A DNA stretch of 64,000 bases from Paracoccaceae bacterium (GTDB taxonomy: Bacteria > Pseudomonadota > Alphaproteobacteria > Rhodobacterales > Rhodobacteraceae). The position numbers were made by a program, and so were the translations under genes. Every line of letters starts with the position of its first letter. Within the stretch, counting starts at the first letter, position 1. The notes under the pieces are model-generated. The model saw nothing but the letters and a program-made list of their open reading frames with translations, had not been told where the DNA came from and searched no databases. The DNA is taken from assembly GCA_007694945.1 (NCBI GenBank), contig REER01000061.1, positions 1-64,000 of the forward strand, in the 5' to 3' direction. This document shows, piece by piece, positions 8,950 through 18,791 of the stretch.

Positions 8950-11304
8950 ATGCGCAAACTGCTCTGGGTCTTTTGTTCACTGATCACCCTCATGGCGCAT
9001 GCTGCGCTCGCGCAGGTCACGACTATTCCGGTTCGGGGCGGCGAGCATGCCGATTTCACGCGGATCGTTGTCCAGATCCCCGAGGCGAACCACTGGCGCG
9101 TGACATCGGACGATGGCTGGGCAAGAGTCGATGTCACTGGCCCTCCCCTGCGCTTCGATCTGCGACAAACATTCTCGAAAATCCCACGCACGCGTTTGCG
9201 CGACGCACGCGCAGGTCCCGAATGGCTGGAGCTTGATCTGGCCTGCGATTGCGAGATTCGCGCTTCTGAGGAGATACGCGGATTTCTCGTGATCGATCTG
9301 GTCGGTCGCCCGTCGCTGGCGCAACCCGCCTCCCGTGCAACTGTCAGACCACGAGAACGACCGGAGAGCATCCGGGCATCTTCCGCGGTCAGCGCTTTGG
9401 CAGCCGCACAGGCGGGTCGTGATCTGGCCCGCCTGGTGCGGGAGGGCGCGGCAGGATCAGCAAGCGAGAGATCGCTGACGCTCACCACGCTTTTCGACCC
9501 GAATGCCGAACGCGCCGTCCTGCCTTCGGTGAACCCTGCCGGCATCGGATCGTCAGAGCGCGCCGCTATCAGAGACGAGCTGTCACGTGCGCTGGCCGGA
9601 TCCGTGGCCGAAGGCATCCTGCATGGCGCCGAAGCCTTCGACCCGGGATCGGGCCCGCCAGTGCCGGAGGCCGCAAACCCGACTGCAGACCTTGGGGCGC
9701 ATATCCGCTTCTCGACACCTTCAGGCGTGCCCGAGCCCACGGGGCTCGGCGCGACCCGCAGGGATGATGCGCGATGTCGCCTGGCCGAAACTATCGACAT
9801 GAACCTTTGGAATCTGGACAAATCCGGTGCATCCGAAACGGAACTCTGGAATGCGCTTCTGGGAGAATTCGACCGCCTTGATCAGAACGCCGCGATCGCA
9901 CTTGCAAAGCATTACCTGACAAGAGGCTTCGGCGCCGAAGCAAGGATGTTTCTGGGCATGCTGGCAGTCCAGACGGAGGAAACGCGCCTGCTGACCCACC
10001 TGGGTCATCTGGTCGATCTGGAGGGGCGCCCGCCACTCCCGGAGTTAAAGCTTTTGCAAGACTGTAATGCATTTGCACATCTGTGGGCCTTTCTCGACTG
10101 GCCGCGTGATACGCCCGCACAGGACACGCAATCCGACCTGCTGTATCAGGCGCTCTCAATGATGCCGCGCCAATTGCGGCTCCACATCGGGCCCGAGATC
10201 AGCCAGCGGCTGCTACTGCAGGGGGAACGCGACGCGGCGCAAACCATCCGGGCCCTCCTCGACCGAATCGCTTTCGACGCGACGCCGGCACTTGAGCTTG
10301 CGCGGGTGAAACTCGATCTGCCGCAGAGCACATCAACGCAGGCTGCAAGGATCGAAGGACGGCTTTCGCCCGAACGCTCGGACGAAACGCTCCTGTTTCT
10401 GCTGGTGAAGCGTGCGCAGCAGGGCGCGCTGCTCGAGGACGATCTGCGCACATATGCCCAAGACCGCCTGCTCGCGCTGCGCAACACTCCAGAGGGGCGC
10501 AGGATCGCAAGGCTTCTGATCAACGCGCTGCTGCGCGCAGAAGAGTTTTCCAACGCGGTCGATCTCTTCGAGCAGCAAAAACCGCATCTGGCATCGGAAA
10601 CAACTGCGACCAAGACCGATCTGCTTGAAGGGCTGGCCGAACTGGCTGATGACACGAGCTTTGTGACATCGGTCTTCCGGCTTGCGCCCTGGCAAGATGA
10701 GGGGCTTGCAGTCGGCACAACGGAGACCCTCGCCAAGCGCTTGCAAGCCCTTGGCTTCGAGCCACAGGCAGAACTCTTGCGAACGGCGCAAACCGCAGCG
10801 ATGCAGCAACCCGGTGATGAGCGCGCGCAGTCCATTCTCGCCCAAAACGGCGGGGATGAAATACGCGCTTCTGGACGTGAAGCAACTTCTGATGTCGATC
10901 GCACCCAAGCGGCTTTGTCCACTGTCGATATGCTGCCGAACAGCGGTGCATCCGCACCAGAACAGAGCGGGGTCAGCGACGATGCCTCGGAGGATGGCGC
11001 AAGACAAATCGAAAATGCACAAGCCGCGCCAGACGACGCCCCATCCTCGACATTGCAAAATGCTGACATTGCCCCGGAAATTACTGGTACGCCATTGAAC
11101 GGCTCTGGTCTTGCGCGACCCCTCCCCGACCGAGAGCCAAGTCAGGCGAGCACGTCGGCGGGGGCAACCGAGCCCGATATGGTAACCGAAGCGAGATTCC
11201 CGCCACAAGGCCTGCTGAGCCAGAGCCGGGACGCGCTTTCGGAAAGTGCGGCGCTGCGCGCACGTATCAGTGCGCTCCTCGAACAAGAAGCGGACACCCC
11301 TTGA
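8950..11304 (+). CDS. 784-aa secreted/periplasmic protein of unknown function downstream of motA
   Basis: Signal peptide MRKLLWVFCSLITLMAHAALA, AMIN-like N-terminal beta region, helical-repeat-like middle, acidic disordered C-terminus; 3 bp after motA. Confidence 0.75.
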   Translation: MRKLLWVFCSLITLMAHAALAQVTTIPVRGGEHADFTRIVVQIPEANHWRVTSDDGWARVDVTGPPLRFDLRQTFSKIPRTRLRDARAGPEWLELDLACDCEIRASEEIRGFLVIDLVGRPSLAQPASRATVRPRERPESIRASSAVSALAAAQAGRDLARLVREGAAGSASERSLTLTTLFDPNAERAVLPSVNPAGIGSSERAAIRDELSRALAGSVAEGILHGAEAFDPGSGPPVPEAANPTADLGAHIRFSTPSGVPEPTGLGATRRDDARCRLAETIDMNLWNLDKSGASETELWNALLGEFDRLDQNAAIALAKHYLTRGFGAEARMFLGMLAVQTEETRLLTHLGHLVDLEGRPPLPELKLLQDCNAFAHLWAFLDWPRDTPAQDTQSDLLYQALSMMPRQLRLHIGPEISQRLLLQGERDAAQTIRALLDRIAFDATPALELARVKLDLPQSTSTQAARIEGRLSPERSDETLLFLLVKRAQQGALLEDDLRTYAQDRLLALRNTPEGRRIARLLINALLRAEEFSNAVDLFEQQKPHLASETTATKTDLLEGLAELADDTSFVTSVFRLAPWQDEGLAVGTTETLAKRLQALGFEPQAELLRTAQTAAMQQPGDERAQSILAQNGGDEIRASGREATSDVDRTQAALSTVDMLPNSGASAPEQSGVSDDASEDGARQIENAQAAPDDAPSSTLQNADIAPEITGTPLNGSGLARPLPDREPSQASTSAGATEPDMVTEARFPPQGLLSQSRDALSESAALRARISALLEQEADTP

Positions 11305-11511
11305 CGGGTCATCCAAGGGATAGATGGAGCCGGGTCGCGATTGGGCTGTGAATAGCAGAAGGTGACGCAGTCAGGCAAGCAGCGGGTGCCGCATCGTGAC
11401 GGCCAATTATCCGTAGCAATCGCCAAAAAGTCTGCACAGGAAACCTAGCCGTCCACCAGTGTCGCCACATGCTACAGACAAAGCCGGTTGCGCACATTAT
11501 CCTCTGCCGGC

Positions 11512-12225
11512 ATGTTCCGCCGCGTCGTCATCTTGCCCATGCTTGCCATTCTGCTGGCCGCAGCGCTATTGCCTGACAGCGGGCATGCGTCCTGCCGTCT
11601 GGCGCTCGCACTGGGGCTCGACGTTTCGCGCTCGGTGAGTGATCCTGCCTATGAGCTGCAGTTGCGCGGCGTGCAGGCCGCGCTCTCTGATGCGGAGGTG
11701 CGCGCTGCCATCCTTGTCCCCGACGCCCCGGTAGCGCTGGCGCTTTATGAATGGAGCGGGCGCTGGCAGCAACAGGTTGTTGTCGGCTGGACAATGCTCG
11801 AAACCGAGGCTGATATCGATGCGGTGATCACCGCCCTCGACCGCACGGAGCGCAGCTTTCGCGGTGTGACGGCAGTCGGACGGGCGCTGTTTTTCGGCGC
11901 GCGGCTGTTGCTGGGTGCGCCCGATTGTGTGGCGCGCACGCTCGATATCTCGGGTGACGGGCGTAATAATGACGGCCCCGACGCTGCCGATATATACGAA
12001 CGCTTCGACTTCGGCGATATCACCGTGAACGGTCTGGCCATTGGTGGGCTGGAGATCGGGATTTTGGAGTATTACCGCAACGAAGTCATCAGCGGCTCCG
12101 GCGCCTTCGTCGAATCCGCGGAAGACTGGCGCGACTTCCCACCAGTCTTTCGCCGCAAGCTTCTGCGCGAGCTCACAGAGGGTTTGTTCACGTCGCTCCC
12201 GGGACCGCCACCCCGCTTGCGCTGA
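11512..12225 (+). CDS. DUF1194 (VWA-like) secreted protein
   Basis: Signal peptide; CRLALALGLDVSRSVSDPAYELQLRGVQAAL, DISGDGRNNDGPD. Confidence 0.85.
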   Translation: MFRRVVILPMLAILLAAALLPDSGHASCRLALALGLDVSRSVSDPAYELQLRGVQAALSDAEVRAAILVPDAPVALALYEWSGRWQQQVVVGWTMLETEADIDAVITALDRTERSFRGVTAVGRALFFGARLLLGAPDCVARTLDISGDGRNNDGPDAADIYERFDFGDITVNGLAIGGLEIGILEYYRNEVISGSGAFVESAEDWRDFPPVFRRKLLRELTEGLFTSLPGPPPRLR

Positions 12226-12585
12226 CGCGCGCTGTTTCGATGCAGATTGGAGGCCACCTCGAGCCCAAACGGTTCGGAAAGCGGGTTGGTACAGGCGGCG
12301 TCTGACGCAGAAGGCCGCACTTTGGCACCATTTCCTCCAAATTGCGCAATGCCGGGGCTTTGGCCCATTCCGTCGAGGACAACGTTACCTGATCCCCCGT
12401 CGCTGTTGTTGATGAGATTGCCAGAAATCGAACTGCCTCAAACGCATTGCACGTCGCGCAGCAAGCCTTTGAGCAACTCATGGTTGTTCTGATCACTATT
12501 CCCTGCGCATTATTGGTTGCTTAACCCAAGAGGCTCTAGTTTACTCATGCCCCGACAGCCCCGCTCTTTTCGGAGAGGCGGGTCG

Positions 12586-15500
12586 ATGGAATTGGTTGGT
12601 GTGAGTATCCACGCGATGGAGGGAGATGGTTCGCTGAGCGCTGGAAGGACGGCCCCGAAGCTGTCAACGGATGCAGGCCGTGAGCGGATACTTGAACTGG
12701 CCGTGGACCTGCTGGGAGGGCTCCTGCGCGCCCCTTCCGACGGGATCGATGCCGCGATCGATCAGGCGCTGGAGCAACTGGGCCGATTCTGCGGCGTGGA
12801 TCGCACTTATGTATTTCGCCTGACATCTGACGCGGTTTGCGAGAAGATAGACAATACGCATGAATGGTGCGCCGAGAATACTGCACCGACGATCCACCTC
12901 AATCGCGACCTGCCCGGCAACATCATCAGCCCATGGCGGCCCAGCCTCAGTGCGAACATGCACATCGTCATCGAGGATGTCGCGGCGCTCCCCGATACCT
13001 CGCCCGAAAAGGCGCTCCTGCTGAGCCAAGGCATCCGGTCGTTGCTGGCAGTCCCGATGCGGGCAGGTGGACAACTGTCCGGTTTCGTCGGCTTCGACAC
13101 TGTGCGCCGACGCCGCGAATTCAGCCCGGCCGAAGTGCAGTTGCTGAAATCGGTGGCCGATGCGATTGGCGCTGCACTCACCCGCGCCGATACCACTGCC
13201 GAAATTGCTGCAGCGCAGGCTTCCATGGCCGAGGCGCATGACCGGCTCAAGACCACTCTCGCCGCCCTGCCGGAACTGGTGCTGGAGGTGGATGCCGAGG
13301 GGCGGTATCTGGGTGTGCATACATCCGATCCGGGGCAGATGATAGTGCCGCCCGAGCATCTGATCGGCAAGACGGATGCCGAGGTCATGCCGCCCGAAAT
13401 CTCAGCCCTGAACCGTCGTGCCATGGCCGAGGTGGATGCCACGGGCCGGTCGGGGCCGCATCCGTTCTGGGCCGATACCCCGCGCGGGCGACGCCGCTAT
13501 GCTGTGAGCGTCTCACCCCGCCCGCCGCACAGGTCCGGAGATGCGCCGGGATATGTGTTCGTGTCTCGCGACATCACCGAGGAATGGCGGCTTTCGCGCG
13601 AAGCCGAGCGGCTGGGGCTTATTGCGCGGCGCATGACCGATCTGGTGATGGTGATCGGGCTGGATGATCGCATCGAATGGGTGAACCCTGCGTTCGAGGC
13701 CCGCACTGGCTGGCGATTGGAGGAGGTGCGGGGCCAGCGTCCGGACGATCTGCTGCATGCTCCCGGCACGGACAAGGGTGAGGTCGCGCGTCTTTGCTCC
13801 GCCATGGAGGTAGGCGAGGCCGTGCGCGGGCAACTTCTCAACCGCACACGCGACGGTGAGGAATTCTGGACCGAAATCGACATCCAGCCGCTCCATGATG
13901 CTGACGGCACTCTGACTGGCTTTGTCTCGATCGAGACCGATATTACCGAGCGCAAGGCCCAGGCCGCTGCGTTTGAGCGGCTCGCGCGTGAGGCCACTGA
14001 AGCGCGAGACCGGCTGACCACGGCGGTAGAGGCGCTGCCCGATGCCTTCGCTTTCTGGGATGCCGAAGACCGGCTGGTGCTGTGCAATCGTCGACACCAG
14101 GAACTTTATCCCGGCGTTGCCCGGATGATGGTGCCAGGGGTGCAATTCGAGACCTTATCGAGGGCAGCCATCGCATCAGGCGACATCGTGGCCACCGATG
14201 GCGATGTCGAGGCGCTGTTGCGCGCCCGGCTGGCTGCGCATCATGCGCCGGGCAATGCGGTCGAACGACAATTGAGCAATGGCAGTTGGCAGCGCGTTAT
14301 CGACTTTGCCACAGTAGATGGCGGGCGCGTGGCTATGGCCATCGACATCACCGAACTTAAGATGGCCGAACAGCGGCTCGCCGATATCATCAACGGGGCG
14401 GAAGCCGGGACCTGGGAGTGGACTGTTCCGGATGGCACCAACACGATCAATGCGCGTTGGGCGGAGATGGTGGGCTACACATTGGCAGAGCTTGCACCTG
14501 TGACGATAGATGTCTGGCGCAGGTTGGTGCATCCCGACGACCTTGCTGCTGCAGACATCGAACTGGAGAGGGTTTTCGAGGGCGCGACGGACCAGTTCGA
14601 ATATGTCCTGCGAATGCGCCACAAGGAGGGGCACTGGGTCTGGGTCCAATCGCGCGGGCGGGTTTCACGCCGGACAGCAGAGGGCAAACCGGACCTGATG
14701 GCAGGGGTGCATCTCGACATCACGGCGCTGAAAGGGGCCGAGGAACGTCTGGAAGAGATCATTAATGCAGCTGCCGCAGGGACATGGGAGCTCGATCTTG
14801 TGAGCGGCATCAAGCGCGTCAATGAACGCTGGGCCGAGATGCTGGGCTACACGCGCGCCGAATTGGCGAAACGACCGCATCATGGCTTCCGCGAGTTGAT
14901 ACACCCGGATGATATGGCCGTGCTCGAAGCGCAGCATGATACGCTGAAGGTGCGCGGAAACAACCGTTTCGCGAATGAGATTCGCATGCGGCACAAAACC
15001 GGCCACTGGGTCTGGATCCTGTCGCGGGGACGGGTGGTGTCCCGCGACGCCTCTGGCAAGCCGCTCAAGGTCGCGGGGATCCATCTCGACATCACCGAGC
15101 GGATGCGGTTGGAAGCACAATTGACCGCAGAGCGCGACTACCTCTCGCGGCTGATGGAGACATCGGCGAGTGGGATCACGGCGCTGGATCGCGATGGCCG
15201 GATCATCTTCGCCAATCGAGAGGCCGAGCGCATCCTTGGGCTCTCGCCGGTGCGTATGGACGGCATGACCTATGACGCGCCGGAATGGCAGATCACGGCG
15301 CTCGATGGCAGCCCGCTCGACTCGGCCGACCTGCCCTTTTCCCGCGTGATGGCCGAGGGAAAGACAGTGCGCGATGTGCGGCATGTGATTGCCTGGCCCG
15401 ACGGCACACGGCGCATACTCTCGATCAACGCTGCCCCGATCAAGGCCGAAGGGCTTGCGGTACGCGTCGTGTGTTCCATCGCGGATATCACCGAACAGGT

Positions 15501-16662
15501 GGCGGCCGAAGATGCACTGCGCAATGCGGCCGACCGGGCCGAAGCCGCCAACCGTTCAAAATCGCGCTTTCTCGCGAATATGAGCCATGAAATCCGCACA
15601 CCCCTGAATGGCATTCTGGGGATGGCGCAATTGCTGGAAGGCGATCTGACGGACCCGCAGCACCTCGAGATGCTGAAAACCATTCGGGCATCTGGGGAAA
15701 TGCTGCTCGGGGTGCTCAATGATGTTCTGGACATGTCAAAGATCGAAGCGGGCAAGCTTTCGCTGGAGCAGACGCCGTTCCTGCCTGAGGATCTGTTGGG
15801 TCAGATCGAGGCCATGCACCGCCTTAGAGCTGCTGAAAAGAGCTTGTCTTTCGACATATCGATCTCACCAGAAGCTCGGACAGCGCGGCTAGGCGACCCG
15901 GCGCGGCTTGCGCAGGTCCTGCACAATCTCGTCGGCAATGCCATCAAGTTCACCGAGAGCGGCAGTGTGACCCTTGCACTCGCCTGCGCTGAAGACGGCG
16001 CCCTGACCTTCTCTGTGCGCGATACCGGCATCGGGATGTCGGAAGAGCAGCTTGCGCGGGTGTTCGAGGATTTCGAGCAGGCTGATGGCACAGTGACGCG
16101 CCGCTTCGGAGGCACCGGTCTTGGCATGTCGATTGTGCGGCGCCTCGTGACCCTCATGCAGGGTGAGACTGCCGTGGAGAGCACAGAAGGCATCGGCACC
16201 GAGGTGCAGGTGAGCCTGCCACTGCCACTGGCTGAGGCCGTGCAGGAGGCCCCGCGCGCGGAACCCGTCAGCGCGATGTCAGGCCTGCGAGTGCTGGCAG
16301 CCGATGACAACCTGACCAACCGCACGGTCCTCGGGTCCATGCTGGCGCGGATGGGGGTCGGTGTTGTCTCGGTCGCCGATGGCCGCGCAGCACTCGACGC
16401 CTGGGAGGCTGGGCGGTTCGACCTCTATCTGTTGGACATCTCGATGCCCGAACTTGACGGGATCAGCACCTTGAGCTGTCTGCGCCAGCGAGAAGCGGAC
16501 ACCGGGCAGCCCCCTGCCCCGGCGCTCGCGATCACGGCCAATGTCATGTCGCATCAGGTTGCGGAGTACCACAAGGCCGGATTTGCGGGGTATCTCGGCA
16601 AACCCTTCCGGCGCGAAGACCTTGCTGCCGCGCTGTCGATGGCCCTGAAGGAGAATTGCTGA
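12586..16662 (+). CDS. Soluble hybrid histidine kinase: GAF, multiple PAS, HisKA, HATPase_c, receiver
   Basis: KSRFLANMSHEIRTPLNGILGMAQLL (H-box), NLVGNAIKFTE, DTGIGMSEEQL, FGGTGLGMSIVRRLV, receiver YLLDISMPELDG; several PAS-type repeats; no TM seen. Start uncertain (12586 or 12616). Confidence 0.92.
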   Translation: MELVGVSIHAMEGDGSLSAGRTAPKLSTDAGRERILELAVDLLGGLLRAPSDGIDAAIDQALEQLGRFCGVDRTYVFRLTSDAVCEKIDNTHEWCAENTAPTIHLNRDLPGNIISPWRPSLSANMHIVIEDVAALPDTSPEKALLLSQGIRSLLAVPMRAGGQLSGFVGFDTVRRRREFSPAEVQLLKSVADAIGAALTRADTTAEIAAAQASMAEAHDRLKTTLAALPELVLEVDAEGRYLGVHTSDPGQMIVPPEHLIGKTDAEVMPPEISALNRRAMAEVDATGRSGPHPFWADTPRGRRRYAVSVSPRPPHRSGDAPGYVFVSRDITEEWRLSREAERLGLIARRMTDLVMVIGLDDRIEWVNPAFEARTGWRLEEVRGQRPDDLLHAPGTDKGEVARLCSAMEVGEAVRGQLLNRTRDGEEFWTEIDIQPLHDADGTLTGFVSIETDITERKAQAAAFERLAREATEARDRLTTAVEALPDAFAFWDAEDRLVLCNRRHQELYPGVARMMVPGVQFETLSRAAIASGDIVATDGDVEALLRARLAAHHAPGNAVERQLSNGSWQRVIDFATVDGGRVAMAIDITELKMAEQRLADIINGAEAGTWEWTVPDGTNTINARWAEMVGYTLAELAPVTIDVWRRLVHPDDLAAADIELERVFEGATDQFEYVLRMRHKEGHWVWVQSRGRVSRRTAEGKPDLMAGVHLDITALKGAEERLEEIINAAAAGTWELDLVSGIKRVNERWAEMLGYTRAELAKRPHHGFRELIHPDDMAVLEAQHDTLKVRGNNRFANEIRMRHKTGHWVWILSRGRVVSRDASGKPLKVAGIHLDITERMRLEAQLTAERDYLSRLMETSASGITALDRDGRIIFANREAERILGLSPVRMDGMTYDAPEWQITALDGSPLDSADLPFSRVMAEGKTVRDVRHVIAWPDGTRRILSINAAPIKAEGLAVRVVCSIADITEQVAAEDALRNAADRAEAANRSKSRFLANMSHEIRTPLNGILGMAQLLEGDLTDPQHLEMLKTIRASGEMLLGVLNDVLDMSKIEAGKLSLEQTPFLPEDLLGQIEAMHRLRAAEKSLSFDISISPEARTARLGDPARLAQVLHNLVGNAIKFTESGSVTLALACAEDGALTFSVRDTGIGMSEEQLARVFEDFEQADGTVTRRFGGTGLGMSIVRRLVTLMQGETAVESTEGIGTEVQVSLPLPLAEAVQEAPRAEPVSAMSGLRVLAADDNLTNRTVLGSMLARMGVGVVSVADGRAALDAWEAGRFDLYLLDISMPELDGISTLSCLRQREADTGQPPAPALAITANVMSHQVAEYHKAGFAGYLGKPFRREDLAAALSMALKENC

Positions 16663-16839
16663 GCGCGGATGCCAAGTCGGGGCTGGTCATTCTCCGGGCA
16701 GCGCCGATCCGGCCGACAGTGATGAGCCGCAACGCGGGTTGACACTCGGGAGGCGTGGCGCTAATTGACGCGGTGCCGCGATAAAGCGGTCCTTTTCGTG
16801 CATCAACCAGAGAGACCAATGGACAGTTGCTCTAGTAGC

Positions 16840-16984
16840 GGTCTGGCATCTGTGTTCGGTTCATACCTGCGCAGCCGCCAGACCTTCCGGAAAAAATCAG
16901 ACCACCCGGCCTGTCTGCGGCTTTGGGGCGCCCACCTGTAACGTGGCCCCTTGCCTCCTGACCGGCGCGGCTGGACGGAGGCAA
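16840..16984 (+). promoter_or_regulatory. Candidate structured leader with SD-sequestering hairpin
   Basis: GGTCTGGC(16840-16847)/GCCAGACC(16877-16884); GGGG..CCAC/GTGG CCCC (16925-16950); TTGCCTCC(16951-16958)/GGAGGCAA(16977-16984), the last containing the SD of the ORF at 16989. Confidence 0.45.
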
Positions 16985-16988
16985 ACAT

Positions 16989-17192
16989 ATGACCTTTCAC
17001 TTCCAGAACATGGCTCCACCCGGCGCAGGCCTGCGCCGTCATTCCCTTGCTGCCCGCTGGCTGCGTGATGCGCAGACCGGCAAGCTAGTCCGGTACTGGC
17101 TGAAACAGCCTGCGCCGCAGGTCGCGCAAATAAGCGACGCGCGGCTACGCGCGCTCCTGTCGCGTCACGCCGAGCTGCGCAGCGCGGGCTGA
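16989..17192 (+). CDS. Basic 67-aa hypothetical protein
   Basis: ATG with GGAGG SD; upstream of the DUF2493 and MgtE-like genes on the same strand. Confidence 0.55.
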   Translation: MTFHFQNMAPPGAGLRRHSLAARWLRDAQTGKLVRYWLKQPAPQVAQISDARLRALLSRHAELRSAG

Positions 17193-17233
17193 CGCCCGCG
17201 CCACGCCAGCCACGAGCGACGGGAGTACGTCTC

Positions 17234-17644
17234 ATGCGTCTGATCATCGCCGGTGGGCGACATCTGGATGATGTCACCCTGATCCGCGGCGCCTTGGCGC
17301 GCGCTCATGCCAACCAGCCCATCACGGTCCTGATCCATGGTGGTAGCGGGTTTCTGGGCATCTCCGCCGAGGACTGGGCCCGCGAACAACGCCTGCATGT
17401 GGTGCGGTATCCTGCCAACTGGCGGGAATTCGGCAAGCGCGCCGAAGCCATCCGCAATGCCTTCATGCTGGAGGATTCGCGCCCCGACATGGTCATGGTC
17501 CTGCCAGGCGGGACCGATACGGCGGATCTGACTGCCCGAGCCGTTCGCGCGCGCGTGTCCGTTATCAACTCTGAAGGCACTCCCGTCAGACCCGATGCGC
17601 AAGATGACCCAGAGCCCGACCCGGCCGTGGTCTGCACCGTCTGA
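17234..17644 (+). CDS. DUF2493 / SLOG-fold nucleotide-binding-like protein
   Basis: MRLIIAGGRHLDD...VLIHGGSGFLG...MVLPGGTDTADLTARA typical of DUF2493/SLOG. Confidence 0.8.
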   Translation: MRLIIAGGRHLDDVTLIRGALARAHANQPITVLIHGGSGFLGISAEDWAREQRLHVVRYPANWREFGKRAEAIRNAFMLEDSRPDMVMVLPGGTDTADLTARAVRARVSVINSEGTPVRPDAQDDPEPDPAVVCTV

Positions 17645-17676
17645 TCCGAAAACACTCTGAAGCAAGGAAAACTCCA

Positions 17677-18741
17677 ATGGCAACGACAACTCTCGACCCG
17701 AAAGGGGCGACCGTCGCACCCAACCGCCCCACCCGCGACCCGATTTCCGAGCGCATCCGCGATGCGTTCGTCTACGTGACCGAAGGCGCAAAGGTCAGCG
17801 AAGCCATCGAGGCCGTGCGCCGCTCGCGCGTGCCCACCGGACAAGCCGCCTGCGTCTTCGTGATTGACGACAAGGGCCGCTACAAAGGCTTTGCGCGCCT
17901 GTCGGCCCTGCTGCGCGCAGATGGCGACAGCACAGTCAATGGCTATATCGACGGGGCAGACCTCGCCGTAGCGCATGACATGGAACAGGAAGCCGCCGCG
18001 CGCCGTCTGCAACTGAAAGACGTGCCACTGCTGCCCGTGGTCAATGCGAAATCCGAGATGATCGGCGTGCTGACCTTTGATGATGCGATGGATATTCTGG
18101 AACAGGAAACCACCGATGACATCATGTTCAAGGCCGGTGTGGGCGATGTGTTCAACACCGATGACCATATCCGCTCGGAGAAACTGACCCAGGGGCCGAT
18201 CTGGTACACAGTGCGGGTGCGCATCCTGTTCCTGATGGTCACACTCGCAGGCGGGCTGATCGTCGGCGGGCTGATCGACCAGTTCGAGGACGTGCTGGGC
18301 GCGGTGATTGCGCTGGCGATCTTCATTCCGCTGGTGATGGATATGGGCGGCAATGTGGGCACGCAATCCTCGACGATCTTTGCGCGGGGTTTTGCGCTGG
18401 GGCATGTCACCATGCAGGATTTCTGGCGCAAGAGCTTTTTCCGTGAAGCGTTGGTCGGCATGACAATGGCCGTGGGGATCGCGCTGGTTGCGGGCACTGT
18501 CGCCTATTTCTGGCAAGGCGTGCCGAATGACATTCCACAGCTTGGCGTGGTCGTGGGTGTGGCTTTGTTCACGTCTGTCTTCACCGCTGCCTGTCTGGGC
18601 TTTCTCATGCCTTATGTCATGGTCAAGATGGGCATCGACCACGCGCCAGGTGCCGACCCGTTTATCACCACGATCAAGGATTTCACGGGCCTGCTGGTTT
18701 ATTTCCTGATGGCATCCTGGCTGATCGGGGTAGAGATCTGA
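17677..18741 (+). CDS. MgtE-family divalent cation transporter with CBS pair, no MgtE N-domain
   Basis: CBS pair (VFVIDDKGRYKGF; LLPVVNAKSEMIGVLTFDDAMDIL), TM core ...IPLVMDMGGNVGTQSSTIFARGFALG. Confidence 0.92.
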   Translation: MATTTLDPKGATVAPNRPTRDPISERIRDAFVYVTEGAKVSEAIEAVRRSRVPTGQAACVFVIDDKGRYKGFARLSALLRADGDSTVNGYIDGADLAVAHDMEQEAAARRLQLKDVPLLPVVNAKSEMIGVLTFDDAMDILEQETTDDIMFKAGVGDVFNTDDHIRSEKLTQGPIWYTVRVRILFLMVTLAGGLIVGGLIDQFEDVLGAVIALAIFIPLVMDMGGNVGTQSSTIFARGFALGHVTMQDFWRKSFFREALVGMTMAVGIALVAGTVAYFWQGVPNDIPQLGVVVGVALFTSVFTAACLGFLMPYVMVKMGIDHAPGADPFITTIKDFTGLLVYFLMASWLIGVEI

Positions 18742-18755
18742 GTGTTCCCACAACT

Positions 18756-18791
18756 GGGCGGCGTCTTGGCGCGTCGCCCGGTAAGGCTACC
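18756..18791 (+). promoter_or_regulatory. Candidate structured leader upstream of Cys/His-rich small ORF
   Basis: GGGCGGCG(18756-18763)/CGTCGCCC(18772-18779, one G-U) then GGTA-AGGC-TACC (18780-18791). Confidence 0.35.

Noticed and set aside
16803-17042. Minus-strand frame ending ...SDFFRKVWRLRRYEPNTDARPLLEQLSIGLSG, considered as a transposase remnant
   Set aside because: No recognisable catalytic motif, terminal inverted repeats or target duplication; not supportable from sequence alone.
17305-18753. 482-aa minus-strand ORF
   Set aside because: Antisense to the DUF2493 and MgtE-like genes; composition artefact.
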